From positions 1 through 17,969 of the forward strand of contig UQUG01000036.1 of NCBI GenBank assembly GCA_900544205.1: a stretch of 17,969 nucleotides of DNA, in the 5' to 3' direction. Every line of letters begins with the position of its first letter. The stretch's first letter is position 1. The notes under the pieces are model-generated. The model was not told the DNA's origin, made no database searches, and saw only the letters and a list, made by a program, of their open reading frames with translations. The translations under genes and the position numbers were made by a program. Positions 1 to 6,985 of this stretch are shown here, in pieces. The stretch comes from an uncultured Collinsella sp. GTDB lineage: Bacteria; Actinomycetota; Coriobacteriia; Coriobacteriales; Coriobacteriaceae.

Positions 1-141
1 GTGTCCCGCTCGTGCCTCGTGAGCCTGCCGTAGGCCCTCGGGACCGCCCTCGCGGCGCCCTTCCCGCTCTTTCCGCTCTTTCCGGACATGACGTCCTCCG
101 ATCTCCCGGGGCCGGCCGATCCGGCCCTCAGGGTATCGGGT

Positions 142-179
142 TCCCATATTCATCCGTACATGTACGGATGAATATGGGA
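142..179. repeat. 38-bp perfect palindrome
   Basis: Both 19-base halves are exact reverse complements with no spacer; the centre lies between 160 and 161, and the core reads CCGTACATGTACGG. No T-run follows on the plus strand, so an intrinsic terminator is unlikely. It lies about 65 bp upstream of the candidate PTS promoter. It may be a dimeric regulator's operator or the relic of a mobile element end. The symmetry is certain; the role is unknown. Confidence 0.85.
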
Positions 180-243
180 GGTGTTCGGATGAAGTTGATA
201 TTCAAGGTATCGGAGAAAAAATACCGTTCGCCGGTCATAATGA

Positions 244-271
244 TTGTTCCGGCTTTGGGCTTGTCTACAAT
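244..271 (+). promoter_or_regulatory. Candidate promoter of the alpha-glucoside PTS operon
   Basis: A -10-like TACAAT (266-271) lies 16 bp after a weak -35 TTGTTC (244-249). Transcription would start near 278, about 20 bases before the antiterminator target and 130 bases before the first gene, as expected for antitermination control. A competing choice is TTGATA (195-200) with an A-rich -10. The call rests on consensus resemblance only. Confidence 0.4.
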
Positions 272-296
272 AACCTCAGTGAAAAGAAATGCGGAA

Positions 297-328
297 GGTT
301 ACCGAGTCCCTTGGACGTGGGCCTAACC
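297..328 (+). promoter_or_regulatory. Candidate ribonucleic antiterminator (RAT) for the BglG/LicT-type regulator
   Basis: GGTTA (297-301) pairs with TAACC (324-328). An upper CCC/GGG stem (308-310 with 319-321) is separated from it by an asymmetric internal loop, the architecture of RAT elements bound by the CAT domain of BglG-family proteins. Its 3' half overlaps the 5' arm of the terminator-like hairpin at 321-383, so the two folds exclude each other. The cognate regulator is encoded at 940-1794. The primary sequence departs from the B. subtilis RAT consensus, so the call rests on structure and position. Confidence 0.55.
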
Positions 329-383
329 AAAGTCTTTGATCGCGTGCGTCTCAAGGGGCGCATTCGATTGATTTTGGTTGGGC
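321..383 (+). terminator. Leader terminator of the antitermination switch
   Basis: Bases 321-334 pair with 370-383 (14 bp, two G-U pairs). The stem resumes with 339-342/365-368 and 345-351/356-362, giving a long bulged hairpin. It is followed by a T/A-rich TATATTTAT rather than a clean T-run, so termination efficiency is uncertain. The 5' arm contains the 3' strand of the candidate RAT, the classical arrangement for PTS operons controlled by antitermination. Confidence 0.55.
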
Positions 384-408
384 TATATTTATGAAGGGAC
401 ATGCCACC

Positions 409-921
409 ATGGGTTTCTTTTCTCGCCTGATGGGCGGTTCGGATGAGCAGACGACTGCGGCTTCCGAGTTCGAAATCCTCGCTCCCGTTTCCGGCGAGCT
501 TGTTCATCTGGAAAATACCAATGACCCTGCTTTTAGCAGCCGTGCCGTGGGCGATGGCGTTGCCGTGGTTCCCCAAGAGGGAACGGTGTGCGCTCCTGTT
601 TCCGGCACCGTCGCGGCGCTGTTTCCGACTGAGCACGCGCTGGGCATCATGTCCGACGACAGCTCTGCTCAGGTGATGCTGCATATCGGAATCGATACTG
701 TTAAGCTTGAGGGCAAGGGCTTCCACGCGCTTGTTGCCCAGGGTGACCATGTCGACGCGGGCCAGCCCCTCGTCGAGGTCGATTTCGACGCGGTCCGCGC
801 TGCCGGCTTTGATCCCACGGTCTTCGTTATCGTGTGCGAGCGCTCGGAGAACTCGACTCTTCGTGAGCATGCTTCCGGCCCTGTTGCTGCTAAAGAGCCT
901 GTCATCTGGCTTTCCGAGTAA
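409..921 (+). CDS. PTS glucose-type EIIA component (crr-like, stand-alone)
   Basis: This 170-residue cytoplasmic phosphocarrier takes phosphate from HPr and passes it to the EIIB domain of the permease encoded at 1894-3510. It has the EIIA(Glc) fold signature: an APVSG motif early on, a second APVSGTV motif near residues 62-68, and two active-site histidines, His76 (EHALGI) and His92 (LHIGIDTVKL), matching His75 and His90 of E. coli EIIA(Glc). His92 should carry the phosphate. I chose ATG 409 because GAAGGGA (393-399) is a well-placed ribosome site and MGFFSRL is a typical family start; the in-frame ATG at 391 would put that site inside the gene. It is first in the operon, directly behind the antitermination leader. 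Since the permease lacks an EIIA domain, this is its likely partner, although it could also serve other PTS permeases. Confidence 0.93.
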   Translation: MGFFSRLMGGSDEQTTAASEFEILAPVSGELVHLENTNDPAFSSRAVGDGVAVVPQEGTVCAPVSGTVAALFPTEHALGIMSDDSSAQVMLHIGIDTVKLEGKGFHALVAQGDHVDAGQPLVEVDFDAVRAAGFDPTVFVIVCERSENSTLREHASGPVAAKEPVIWLSE

Positions 922-939
922 ATTTTTGTGGTGGGTACC

Positions 940-1794
940 GTGGTTATCAAGCGAGTTTTTAACAACAACGTCGCAATGGTCACTTCGGACGATGGCTCCG
1001 AGCTCATCGTCATCGGTCGAGGCCTCTGCTTTGGCCGTCATGCCGGCGATGCCATCGACGAGGCGTCGATCGAAAAGACCTACGCGTTGCAGGAGGGAAC
1101 TTCTCAGGATTCGCGTACGATTGACCGCTTGGCACATCTTTTGGAGTCCATCCCCACCGTCAACCTCGTGATTGCCGAGGACATTGTTCAGATGCTCCGT
1201 CGAGAGCTCAATGTTGATATCAACGACAAGATTCTCATTGCTCTCGCAGACCATATCAGCCTTGCTTTGGAGCGCGAGCGCAAGGGCGTCTCCTGTGAGA
1301 ATCCGTTGCTGCTCGAGATCCAGCAGTTCTATCGCAAGGAGTATGCACTTGCGGGCCGTGCGCTGCAGATTATCAAGGAGTATATGGGCATTCAGATGAG
1401 CGAAGAAGAGCAGGGTTTCATTACGCTGCATATCGTCAACGCCGCCATGCCGCAACGCTCCGATCGTTTGATTGTTTCGGTCCAGCTTGTTCGCGACGTG
1501 CTCGCGATTGTTTCCAAGCGCTATGCTACGACCCTCGATGACACCTCGCTGCCTTACGAACGTTTCGTTCGTCACCTGCAGTTTTTCGCACAGCGAGCGC
1601 TCGATCCTACGGCAGGGCAAATCAACGGAGACGCGCTGTTCCGAATCGATGAAACGGCGTATCCCTGCGCATTCTCGTGCGCGGACGCCATAGCCGCCCA
1701 CTTGTCGTCTACCTATAACGTTGTCGTTACCGATGCTGAGAAGAGTTATCTCGCATATCACATTGTTAACCTGCTTGGAGAACCTGGTCTCTAG
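940..1794 (+). CDS. BglG/LicT-family transcriptional antiterminator
   Basis: This 284-residue RNA-binding regulator is close in length to LicT and BglG (about 277). Residues 1-55 form the CAT RNA-binding domain, starting with the family hallmark IKRVFNNNVAMV. Two PTS regulation domains follow, roughly 65-170 and 175-284. Their conserved phosphorylatable histidines are visible: His105 and His164 in PRD1, His212 and His274 in PRD2, with the same spacing as in LicT. When active, the dimer should bind the RAT in the leader (297-328) and prevent termination; EIIB-dependent phosphorylation of PRD1 normally blocks this when no substrate is present. GTG 940 is preferred because the family starts just before KRV.NNN and a GGTGGG sequence precedes it; GTG 928 or 931 are in frame too. 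The gene follows the EIIA gene by 18 bp, so it probably autoregulates its operon. Confidence 0.93.
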   Translation: MVIKRVFNNNVAMVTSDDGSELIVIGRGLCFGRHAGDAIDEASIEKTYALQEGTSQDSRTIDRLAHLLESIPTVNLVIAEDIVQMLRRELNVDINDKILIALADHISLALERERKGVSCENPLLLEIQQFYRKEYALAGRALQIIKEYMGIQMSEEEQGFITLHIVNAAMPQRSDRLIVSVQLVRDVLAIVSKRYATTLDDTSLPYERFVRHLQFFAQRALDPTAGQINGDALFRIDETAYPCAFSCADAIAAHLSSTYNVVVTDAEKSYLAYHIVNLLGEPGL

Positions 1795-1799
1795 GCATA

Positions 1800-1856
1800 A
1801 CGTGCCCACGCATCGATTGATATAAGGCAAGGCTCACGGTCTTGTCCAGGGCACGT
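1800..1856 (+). terminator. Intercistronic hairpin, possible attenuator
   Basis: ACGTGCCC (1800-1807) pairs perfectly with GGGCACGT (1849-1856). An inner stem (1826-1831 with 1841-1846) lies within the loop. A short T-rich stretch (CTGTCTTAATTT) follows, so partial termination or transcript stabilisation between regulator and permease genes is plausible. I found no convincing RAT overlapping it. Confidence 0.35.
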
Positions 1857-1893
1857 CTGTCTTAATTTGCGGAAAAGGAAGGGGAGTACCGCT

Positions 1894-3510
1894 ATGACCG
1901 CAAAAAAGAAGTTCAATTTCAAAGCGCCGTTGGAGGTGTTCGCGAAGTCGATCGTTCAGCCGATGATGTATCTCTCGGTTGCCGGCATCCTGCTCATCGT
2001 GGGCATCATTCTGACCAACAAGACCATCTGCGCTTTGGTCCCCGTACTGGGCTCCGGTCCGTTCCAGCTTGTGGGCGCCGTTGTCTATCAGTCGCTGATG
2101 TTTATCATCAACAACCTCTCGATTCTGTTCTGCGTGGGCATCGCCGGCGCCATGGCAAAGAAGAACAAGGGCCATGCTTCGCTGATTGCCCTGATGTCGT
2201 TCTTCCTGTTCCTGCAGGCTAACAACATCGTGCTCAACGCCACCGGCTCTCTTGCCGATGCGAGCGGCATGCTCGGTCTTACCGGAACCGGCCAGGCCAC
2301 CGTTATGGGCATCCAGGTGCTCGATACCGGCGTGTTCGGCGGCATTATTCTCGGTTGCATCACCGGTGCCGTGTTCAACAAGTACTCGAACAAGCAGTTC
2401 CCCATTGCCCTTTCGATGTTCTCGGGCGTTCGCTTCCCGTTCCTGATCATGATCATCATTTCCTGGATCATGGGCGCTGGGTTCTGCATCGTTTGGCCTC
2501 CGGTTCAGGGTGCCATCTCCTCCGTTGCCGGTATCATTAAGGAGTCGGGCAACATCGGCCTGTTTATCTACGGCATGCTCAACAAGCTGCTCGTTCCCAC
2601 CGGTCTGCACCACCTCATCTACACCCCGTTCCAGTTCTCCGATGTGGGCGGCACCCTGACGCTGGGCGATCAGGTTATCGCCGGTGCCTATCCCATCCGT
2701 GTCGCCGAGATGGCAATGACGGGCCAGCCCTTCTCCGATAGCACCTACTTCAACAGCTACACCTTCAACAACCTGTGGCCCTACATCGGTATCGGTCTCG
2801 CCTTTATCGTCACCGCTTACAAGGGGAACAAGGATAAGACCAAGGCCGTTATTATCCCGCTGATCATCACCGCCGTGCTCTCCTGCGTGACCGAGCCCAT
2901 GGACTTCCTCTTTGTCTTTGCCGCTCCCGTGCTCTTTGTCGTTCACTCGGTTCTTTCCGGCATCTTCCTGGTCCTGCTCAAGGTCCTCTCCGTGCCCGCT
3001 TCGACTGCAGGCGGCATCATCAACATCGTGGTTTCCAACCTGGTCCTCGGTGTCGATAAGACCAACTGGCCGGTTATGCTGGTGCTTGGAGTCGTCAACG
3101 CCGCTCTGTACTTCTTCCTCTTCACCTTCCTTATCAAGAAGCTCAACCTCCACACGCCTGGTCGCGAGGAAGAGTCCGAGCTTGCCGAGTCCGTTGCCGA
3201 GGGCGAGGCCGCCGCGTCTGTCGCGGTGAAGCAGGGCGCTGTTGCCGCGGCTCCCGCAGAGGGCGTCGATGCAGGTATTGCCGACCTGGTCGCAGGTCTT
3301 GGTGGCAAGGACAACATCGAGGAGCTCGAGAACTGCTTTACGCGTCTCCGCGTGAACGTTAAGAACCCGGACCTCATCAATGAGGACCTCATCAACCACG
3401 TGCCCAACAGCGGCATCAACCGCAACGGCAATAATATCCAGATCATCTTTGGCATGAAGGTCGCCGAGATGCGCGACAAGGTCGAAAACGCAATTGAGAA
3501 GGAGCAGTAA
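1894..3510 (+). CDS. PTS alpha-glucoside/maltose-type EIICB permease
   Basis: This 538-residue membrane permease imports and phosphorylates the sugar. Residues about 1-420 form the EIIC domain: many hydrophobic helices plus the conserved VTEPMDF loop, equivalent to the GITEP motif of glucose-superfamily EIIC proteins. An Ala/Glu-rich linker (about 425-465) leads to a C-terminal EIIB domain with the phosphorylated cysteine Cys481 in ENCFTRLRV. No EIIA domain is attached, consistent with the separate gene at 409. The order IIC-IIB and the GH4 partner fit the MalX/AglA alpha-glucoside group better than glucose permeases. ATG 1894 follows AAGGAAGGGGAG at 1874-1885; a TTG 1867 extension would absorb this ribosome site and is rejected. 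It lies 3 bp before the phosphoglucosidase gene. The exact sugar (maltose, sucrose isomers, other alpha-glucosides) cannot be read from sequence. Confidence 0.93.
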   Translation: MTAKKKFNFKAPLEVFAKSIVQPMMYLSVAGILLIVGIILTNKTICALVPVLGSGPFQLVGAVVYQSLMFIINNLSILFCVGIAGAMAKKNKGHASLIALMSFFLFLQANNIVLNATGSLADASGMLGLTGTGQATVMGIQVLDTGVFGGIILGCITGAVFNKYSNKQFPIALSMFSGVRFPFLIMIIISWIMGAGFCIVWPPVQGAISSVAGIIKESGNIGLFIYGMLNKLLVPTGLHHLIYTPFQFSDVGGTLTLGDQVIAGAYPIRVAEMAMTGQPFSDSTYFNSYTFNNLWPYIGIGLAFIVTAYKGNKDKTKAVIIPLIITAVLSCVTEPMDFLFVFAAPVLFVVHSVLSGIFLVLLKVLSVPASTAGGIINIVVSNLVLGVDKTNWPVMLVLGVVNAALYFFLFTFLIKKLNLHTPGREEESELAESVAEGEAAASVAVKQGAVAAAPAEGVDAGIADLVAGLGGKDNIEELENCFTRLRVNVKNPDLINEDLINHVPNSGINRNGNNIQIIFGMKVAEMRDKVENAIEKEQ

Positions 3511-3513
3511 ACA

Positions 3514-4896
3514 ATGATCATTACTCTGTGTGGTGGCGGATCCACCTTTACCCCCGGCATCGTCAAGTCCATCGCCCTGCGCAAGGACGAGCTCGACGTT
3601 GACGAGATTCGTCTGTACGACATCAACGAGGAGCGCCAGCGCAAGATCGGCGTGCTCGTGGACTGGATTTTGCACGAGGACCTCGGCCTGGACATCAAGC
3701 TCACGGTGACCACCGACAAAAAGACGGCTTTTACCGACGCGAGCTTCGTGTTTGCCCAGATGCGCGTGGGCGGCTACGCCATGCGCGAACAGGACGAGAA
3801 GATTCCGCTGCGTCACGGCTGCGTGGGTCAGGAGACTTGCGGTTGCGGCGGCCTTGCCTACGGCATGCGCACCATCTTCCCCATGGTCGAGCTGATCGAT
3901 GACGTTGAGAAGTACGCCAAGAAGGACTACTGGATTCTCAACTACTCCAACCCTGCCGCTATCGTCTCCGAGGGCTGCCGCGTGCTGCGTCCCAACGCTC
4001 GTATCATCAACATCTGCGACATGCCGATCGCGATCATCGACGTGGTTTGCGCCGCGCTCGATATCGACAAGAAGGATGTCGAGTACGATTACTTTGGCCT
4101 CAACCACTTTGGTTGGTTCACCTCGATCCGCCACAAGGGCGAGGAGGTGCTCCCGCAGCTGCGCGAGTACATCAAGGAGCATGAGATTCTGCTGCCCGAC
4201 TCTTACCTCAAGGGCATGGGCTCGCTCATGGCAAAGAAGCCCGAGGCGGCCGTCGACGAGCACCCCGAGCAGAACCGCCACACCAAGGGCAGCTGGTACT
4301 ACGTCTGGAAGGGCGAGTACGAGATCATGGAGTGCTTCCCGGAGTACCTGCCCAACACGTATCTGAACTACTACCTGCAGCAGAAGGAGTTCGTCGAGCA
4401 CTCCAACCCCGAGCGCACCCGTGCTAACGAGGTTGAGGAGACGCGTGAGAAGAACCTCTTTGATGGTATCGACCATTACGAGAAGACGGGCGAGATCGAC
4501 GAGAGCACGTTCTATGCGGGCAGCCACGGCGACTGGATTGCCGATCTGGCTATCGCTCTGAAGAACGACACCAAGCAGCGCTTCCTGGTCATTTGCGAGA
4601 ACAAGGGCGCTATCCCCAACATGCCCTACGACGCTATGGTCGAGCTGCCTGCCTACATTGGCAAGAACGGCCCCGAGGTCATCAGCCGCGACAACATTCC
4701 TCTGTTCCAGCAGGGTCTCATGATGCAGCAGCTGAACTCCGAGAAGCTCATTGTCGAGGCTACGATCGAGGGTTCGTACGAGAAGGCGCTTAAGGCCTTT
4801 ACGCTCAACAAGACCGTGCCGTCGATGAAGGTCGCCAAGGAGGTTCTCGACGACATGATCGAGGCCAACAAGGGTTACTGGCCCGAGCTTAAGTAA
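3514..4896 (+). CDS. GH4 6-phospho-alpha-glucosidase (MalH/GlvA/AglB type)
   Basis: This 460-residue cytoplasmic enzyme hydrolyses the 6-phospho-alpha-glucoside delivered by the PTS, releasing glucose 6-phosphate. GH4 enzymes use NAD+ and a divalent metal and work by a redox-elimination mechanism. The NAD-binding GGGSTFTPG motif is at residues 7-15, NYSNP at 143-147, the metal-site CDMP at 168-171 and GLNHFGW, with its His198, at 195-201. CDMP is the version of this motif described for alpha-specific phosphoglucosidases, whereas beta-specific enzymes carry CN(I/V)P; this is the main evidence for the alpha call. Length is normal. The ribosome site GAAGGAG lies within the end of the permease gene, 3 bp before the start, so the two are translated together. 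It is the last gene before a strong terminator. Confidence 0.94.
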   Translation: MIITLCGGGSTFTPGIVKSIALRKDELDVDEIRLYDINEERQRKIGVLVDWILHEDLGLDIKLTVTTDKKTAFTDASFVFAQMRVGGYAMREQDEKIPLRHGCVGQETCGCGGLAYGMRTIFPMVELIDDVEKYAKKDYWILNYSNPAAIVSEGCRVLRPNARIINICDMPIAIIDVVCAALDIDKKDVEYDYFGLNHFGWFTSIRHKGEEVLPQLREYIKEHEILLPDSYLKGMGSLMAKKPEAAVDEHPEQNRHTKGSWYYVWKGEYEIMECFPEYLPNTYLNYYLQQKEFVEHSNPERTRANEVEETREKNLFDGIDHYEKTGEIDESTFYAGSHGDWIADLAIALKNDTKQRFLVICENKGAIPNMPYDAMVELPAYIGKNGPEVISRDNIPLFQQGLMMQQLNSEKLIVEATIEGSYEKALKAFTLNKTVPSMKVAKEVLDDMIEANKGYWPELK

Positions 4897-4928
4897 AAGC
4901 AACAGGGTCGCTGACCGCATACCTGGAG

Positions 4929-4966
4929 CAATGCCCCGTCCACGTGATTGCGTGGGCGGGGCATTG
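4929..4966 (+). terminator. Intrinsic terminator of the PTS operon
   Basis: Bases 4929-4944 pair with 4951-4966 in a 16-bp GC-rich stem (one G-T pair) with a 6-base loop, followed by TCGTTT. It begins 32 bp after the GH4 stop codon. The T-run is short but the stem is very strong. Confidence 0.85.
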
Positions 4967-4984
4967 TCGTTTGGTAACGCGTTT

Positions 4985-5131
4985 TATCAAATATGGCATT
5001 TATCTGCGATAATGTTCATTTTCACCGCTGATGGTGACATTTCATACCGCCTGCCGAACTGCGTGGAGACCTAACAACTTTTTAGGTCAGTGTTGTGCGT
5101 GTAGCAATTTCGCCCGGCCTCGCCTCCGGGC
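4985..5131 (+). promoter_or_regulatory. Candidate promoter and structured leader of the hydrogenase operon
   Basis: GATAAT (5008-5013) is a fair -10 with only a weak -35 (TATCAA, 4985-4990) 17 bp upstream. A small dyad (5022-5026 with 5033-5037, TCACC/GGTGA) lies just past the expected start and could be an operator. Two further hairpins occur in the leader: GACCTAA/TTAGGTC (5068-5074/5082-5088) and GCCCGG/CCGGGC (5112-5117/5126-5131). I recognise no known riboswitch. Confidence 0.3.
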
Positions 5132-5152
5132 TGCCATGTGAGAGGGGATCTT

Positions 5153-6985
5153 ATGGCTCGACTGCACGTAATGGAACGCAGCCACGCTCAGGCCGTCATG
5201 GACGACCTGCACGATGCACTCGGACGTCGTCTGGCGGTGAGTTCACTCGCCCCGTGTCCCGTTGAGTTTACGGCGGCGCTCGTCAACCTGTGCTCCACCC
5301 AGAGCTGCGGCAAGTGCACGCCCTGCCGCGTGGGCCTAAGCGCGCTGAGCGACCTGCTCGCCGATGTGCTCGAGGGCCGCGCCGACGAGTCCACGCTCAA
5401 CTTGATTGAGCGCACGGCCCGCACCATCTACCTTTCGAGCGACTGCGCCATCGGCTACGAAGCTGGCGCCATGGCACTCACGGCCATTCGCGGCTTCCGC
5501 GACGATTTTGAGCACCACATCCGCGAGCACTCCTGCGGCTTTGACCGCGAGGCTCGCGTCCCGTGTGTCTCGGGCTGCCCGGCGCACGTCGACATTCCTG
5601 GTTACATCTCGCTCGTCGAGGCAGGCCGTTATGCCGACGCCGTCAAGGTCATCCGCAAGAACAACCCGCTACCGCTCGTCTGTGGCCTGGTGTGCGAGCA
5701 TCCCTGCGAGATGCATTGCCGCCGTGGCATGGTCGACGACCCCATGAACATCCTCGCCCTCAAGCGTTTTGCCGTTGAGCATAGCGACCTCAACGACCAC
5801 AAGCCACATGTAGTGGACAACACCGGCAAGCGCATCGCCGTGATCGGCGGCGGTCCGGCCGGCCTTTCCTGCGCCTGCTATCTGGCCGTTATGGGCCACA
5901 AGGTGACCATCTTTGAGCAGCGCCACCACCTGGGCGGCATGCTGCGCTACGGCATTCCCAGCTACCGCCTGCCGCGCGAGCGCCTGCAGGCCGAGATCGA
6001 CTGGATCTTGAGCGCCGGTATCGACGTGGAGCTCGACCACTCCGTCAACGGCGAGGAGCTTGCCCGCCTGCGCGACGAGTTCGATGCCGTCTACCTGGCC
6101 ATCGGTGCCCACAGCGATAAGAAGCTCGGCCTTCCGGGCGAAGAGGCGCCCGGCGTGGAGTCGGCCGTCAAGATGCTGCGCGCCATCGGCGACGATGAAC
6201 TGCCTGACCTGAGCGGCCAGCGCGTGTGCGTCATCGGCGGCGGCAACGTGGCCATGGACGTGGCGCGCTCCGCCGTGCGCTGCGGTGCCGAAAAGGTGAG
6301 CATCGTCTACCGCCGTCGCATTTGCGATATGACGGCCCAGGACGCTGAGATCGCCGGTGCCCAGGCCGAGGGCTGCGAGGTGCTGGAGTTGACGGCCCCG
6401 CTCGCCATCGAGACGGGCGAGGACGGTCGTGTGAACGGCCTGCGCGTGCAGCCGCAGATTATCGGCGAGCCCCGTCGTGGGCGTCCGGCCCCGCGTGCCG
6501 CCGCCACGCCCGAGCGCGTCATTCCCTGCGAGCGCGTGTTTGTGGCCATTGGCCAGGACATCGATTCCAAGCCGTTTGAGGAGATGGGCGTTGCCTGCAA
6601 GTGGGGCTGCATCGTCACCGATTCGGATGGCGCCGTGCCTAACTTCGATGGCCTCTTTAGTGGCGGCGACTGCCAGACTGGTCCCGCCACCGTCATCCGG
6701 GCCATCAACGCCGGCCGCGTTGCTTCGGCAAATATCGACCGCTATCTGGGTTTTGACAACAAGATCAAGCTCGACGTTGAGCTGCCGACCGTGCAGTTTA
6801 AGGGCAAGCACGAGTGCGGCCGCTGCGAGCTGGGCGAGCGCGAGGCCGGCGAGCGCATCCACGATTGGAATCTGGTCGAGCAGGGCCTTACCGAGGAGGA
6901 GGCACGCCAGGAGGCAAGCCGCTGCCTGCGTTGCGACCACTTTGGCTTTGGCGCGTTCCGCGGAGGGAGGAACCTGGAATGGTAG
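5153..6985 (+). CDS. Fe-S/FAD oxidoreductase: NuoF-type N3 domain fused to GltD/NfnB-like flavoprotein
   Basis: This 610-residue cytoplasmic electron-transfer subunit probably connects NAD(P)H with the hydrogenase encoded next. Residues about 40-125 resemble only the C-terminal N3 [4Fe-4S] domain of NuoF/HydB (Cys52, Cys55, Cys58, Cys98, the NuoF spacing); the NADH/FMN part is absent. Residues about 135-210 form the GltD-type domain with two further cluster motifs (Cys138, Cys142; Cys177, Cys181, Cys185, Cys189). A FAD-binding GGGPAG (232-237) and an NAD(P)H-binding GGGNVAMD (362-369) followed by VYRRR show the two-dinucleotide fold of GltD/NfnB. More cysteines (CGRC, CLRCD) lie near the C-terminus. 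ATG 5153 follows AGGGG by 5 bases; GTG 5138 would include that site. The end overlaps hydA by 7 bp. NADPH versus NADH, and any bifurcation, are inference. Confidence 0.85.
   Translation: MARLHVMERSHAQAVMDDLHDALGRRLAVSSLAPCPVEFTAALVNLCSTQSCGKCTPCRVGLSALSDLLADVLEGRADESTLNLIERTARTIYLSSDCAIGYEAGAMALTAIRGFRDDFEHHIREHSCGFDREARVPCVSGCPAHVDIPGYISLVEAGRYADAVKVIRKNNPLPLVCGLVCEHPCEMHCRRGMVDDPMNILALKRFAVEHSDLNDHKPHVVDNTGKRIAVIGGGPAGLSCACYLAVMGHKVTIFEQRHHLGGMLRYGIPSYRLPRERLQAEIDWILSAGIDVELDHSVNGEELARLRDEFDAVYLAIGAHSDKKLGLPGEEAPGVESAVKMLRAIGDDELPDLSGQRVCVIGGGNVAMDVARSAVRCGAEKVSIVYRRRICDMTAQDAEIAGAQAEGCEVLELTAPLAIETGEDGRVNGLRVQPQIIGEPRRGRPAPRAAATPERVIPCERVFVAIGQDIDSKPFEEMGVACKWGCIVTDSDGAVPNFDGLFSGGDCQTGPATVIRAINAGRVASANIDRYLGFDNKIKLDVELPTVQFKGKHECGRCELGEREAGERIHDWNLVEQGLTEEEARQEASRCLRCDHFGFGAFRGGRNLEW

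Larger units (their letters stand above)
1..408. other. Upstream non-coding region with regulatory structure
   Basis: I see no convincing gene here. The forward frame open from about 12 to 326 runs through a perfect palindrome and resembles no family I know. The first 140 bases are GC-rich and contain a 7-bp GC hairpin (109-115 with 121-127, loop 116-120) without a following T-run. From about 140 onward the sequence is AT-richer and holds the palindrome, promoter, antiterminator target and terminator listed separately. The stretch therefore looks like the control region of the PTS operon plus the distal end of whatever lies upstream. Confidence 0.6.

Noticed and set aside
12..326. Plus-strand frame of 104 codons
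   Set aside because: It runs through the 38-bp palindrome, a promoter-like region and the RAT, and shows no family resemblance.
265..1830. Minus-strand open frame of 521 codons
   Set aside because: It is antisense to the EIIA and antiterminator genes, whose active-site residues are intact, and resembles no family.
1795..1893. Second RAT before the permease gene
   Set aside because: No pair of segments with RAT-like asymmetric loops overlaps the 5' arm of the 1800-1856 hairpin.
1834..4920. Minus-strand open frame of 1028 codons
   Set aside because: It lies opposite two clear PTS/GH4 genes; its composition is the reverse-complement shadow of their codon bias and it has no recognisable domain or ribosome site.
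5014..5152. Riboswitch (TPP or Moco type) before the hydrogenase operon
   Set aside because: The hairpins present do not match the conserved core sequences of these classes as I know them.
6814..6978. N-terminal extension of the hydrogenase frame
   Set aside because: It overlaps the C-terminal Fe-S region of the preceding gene in another frame, and a very strong ribosome site points to ATG 6979.
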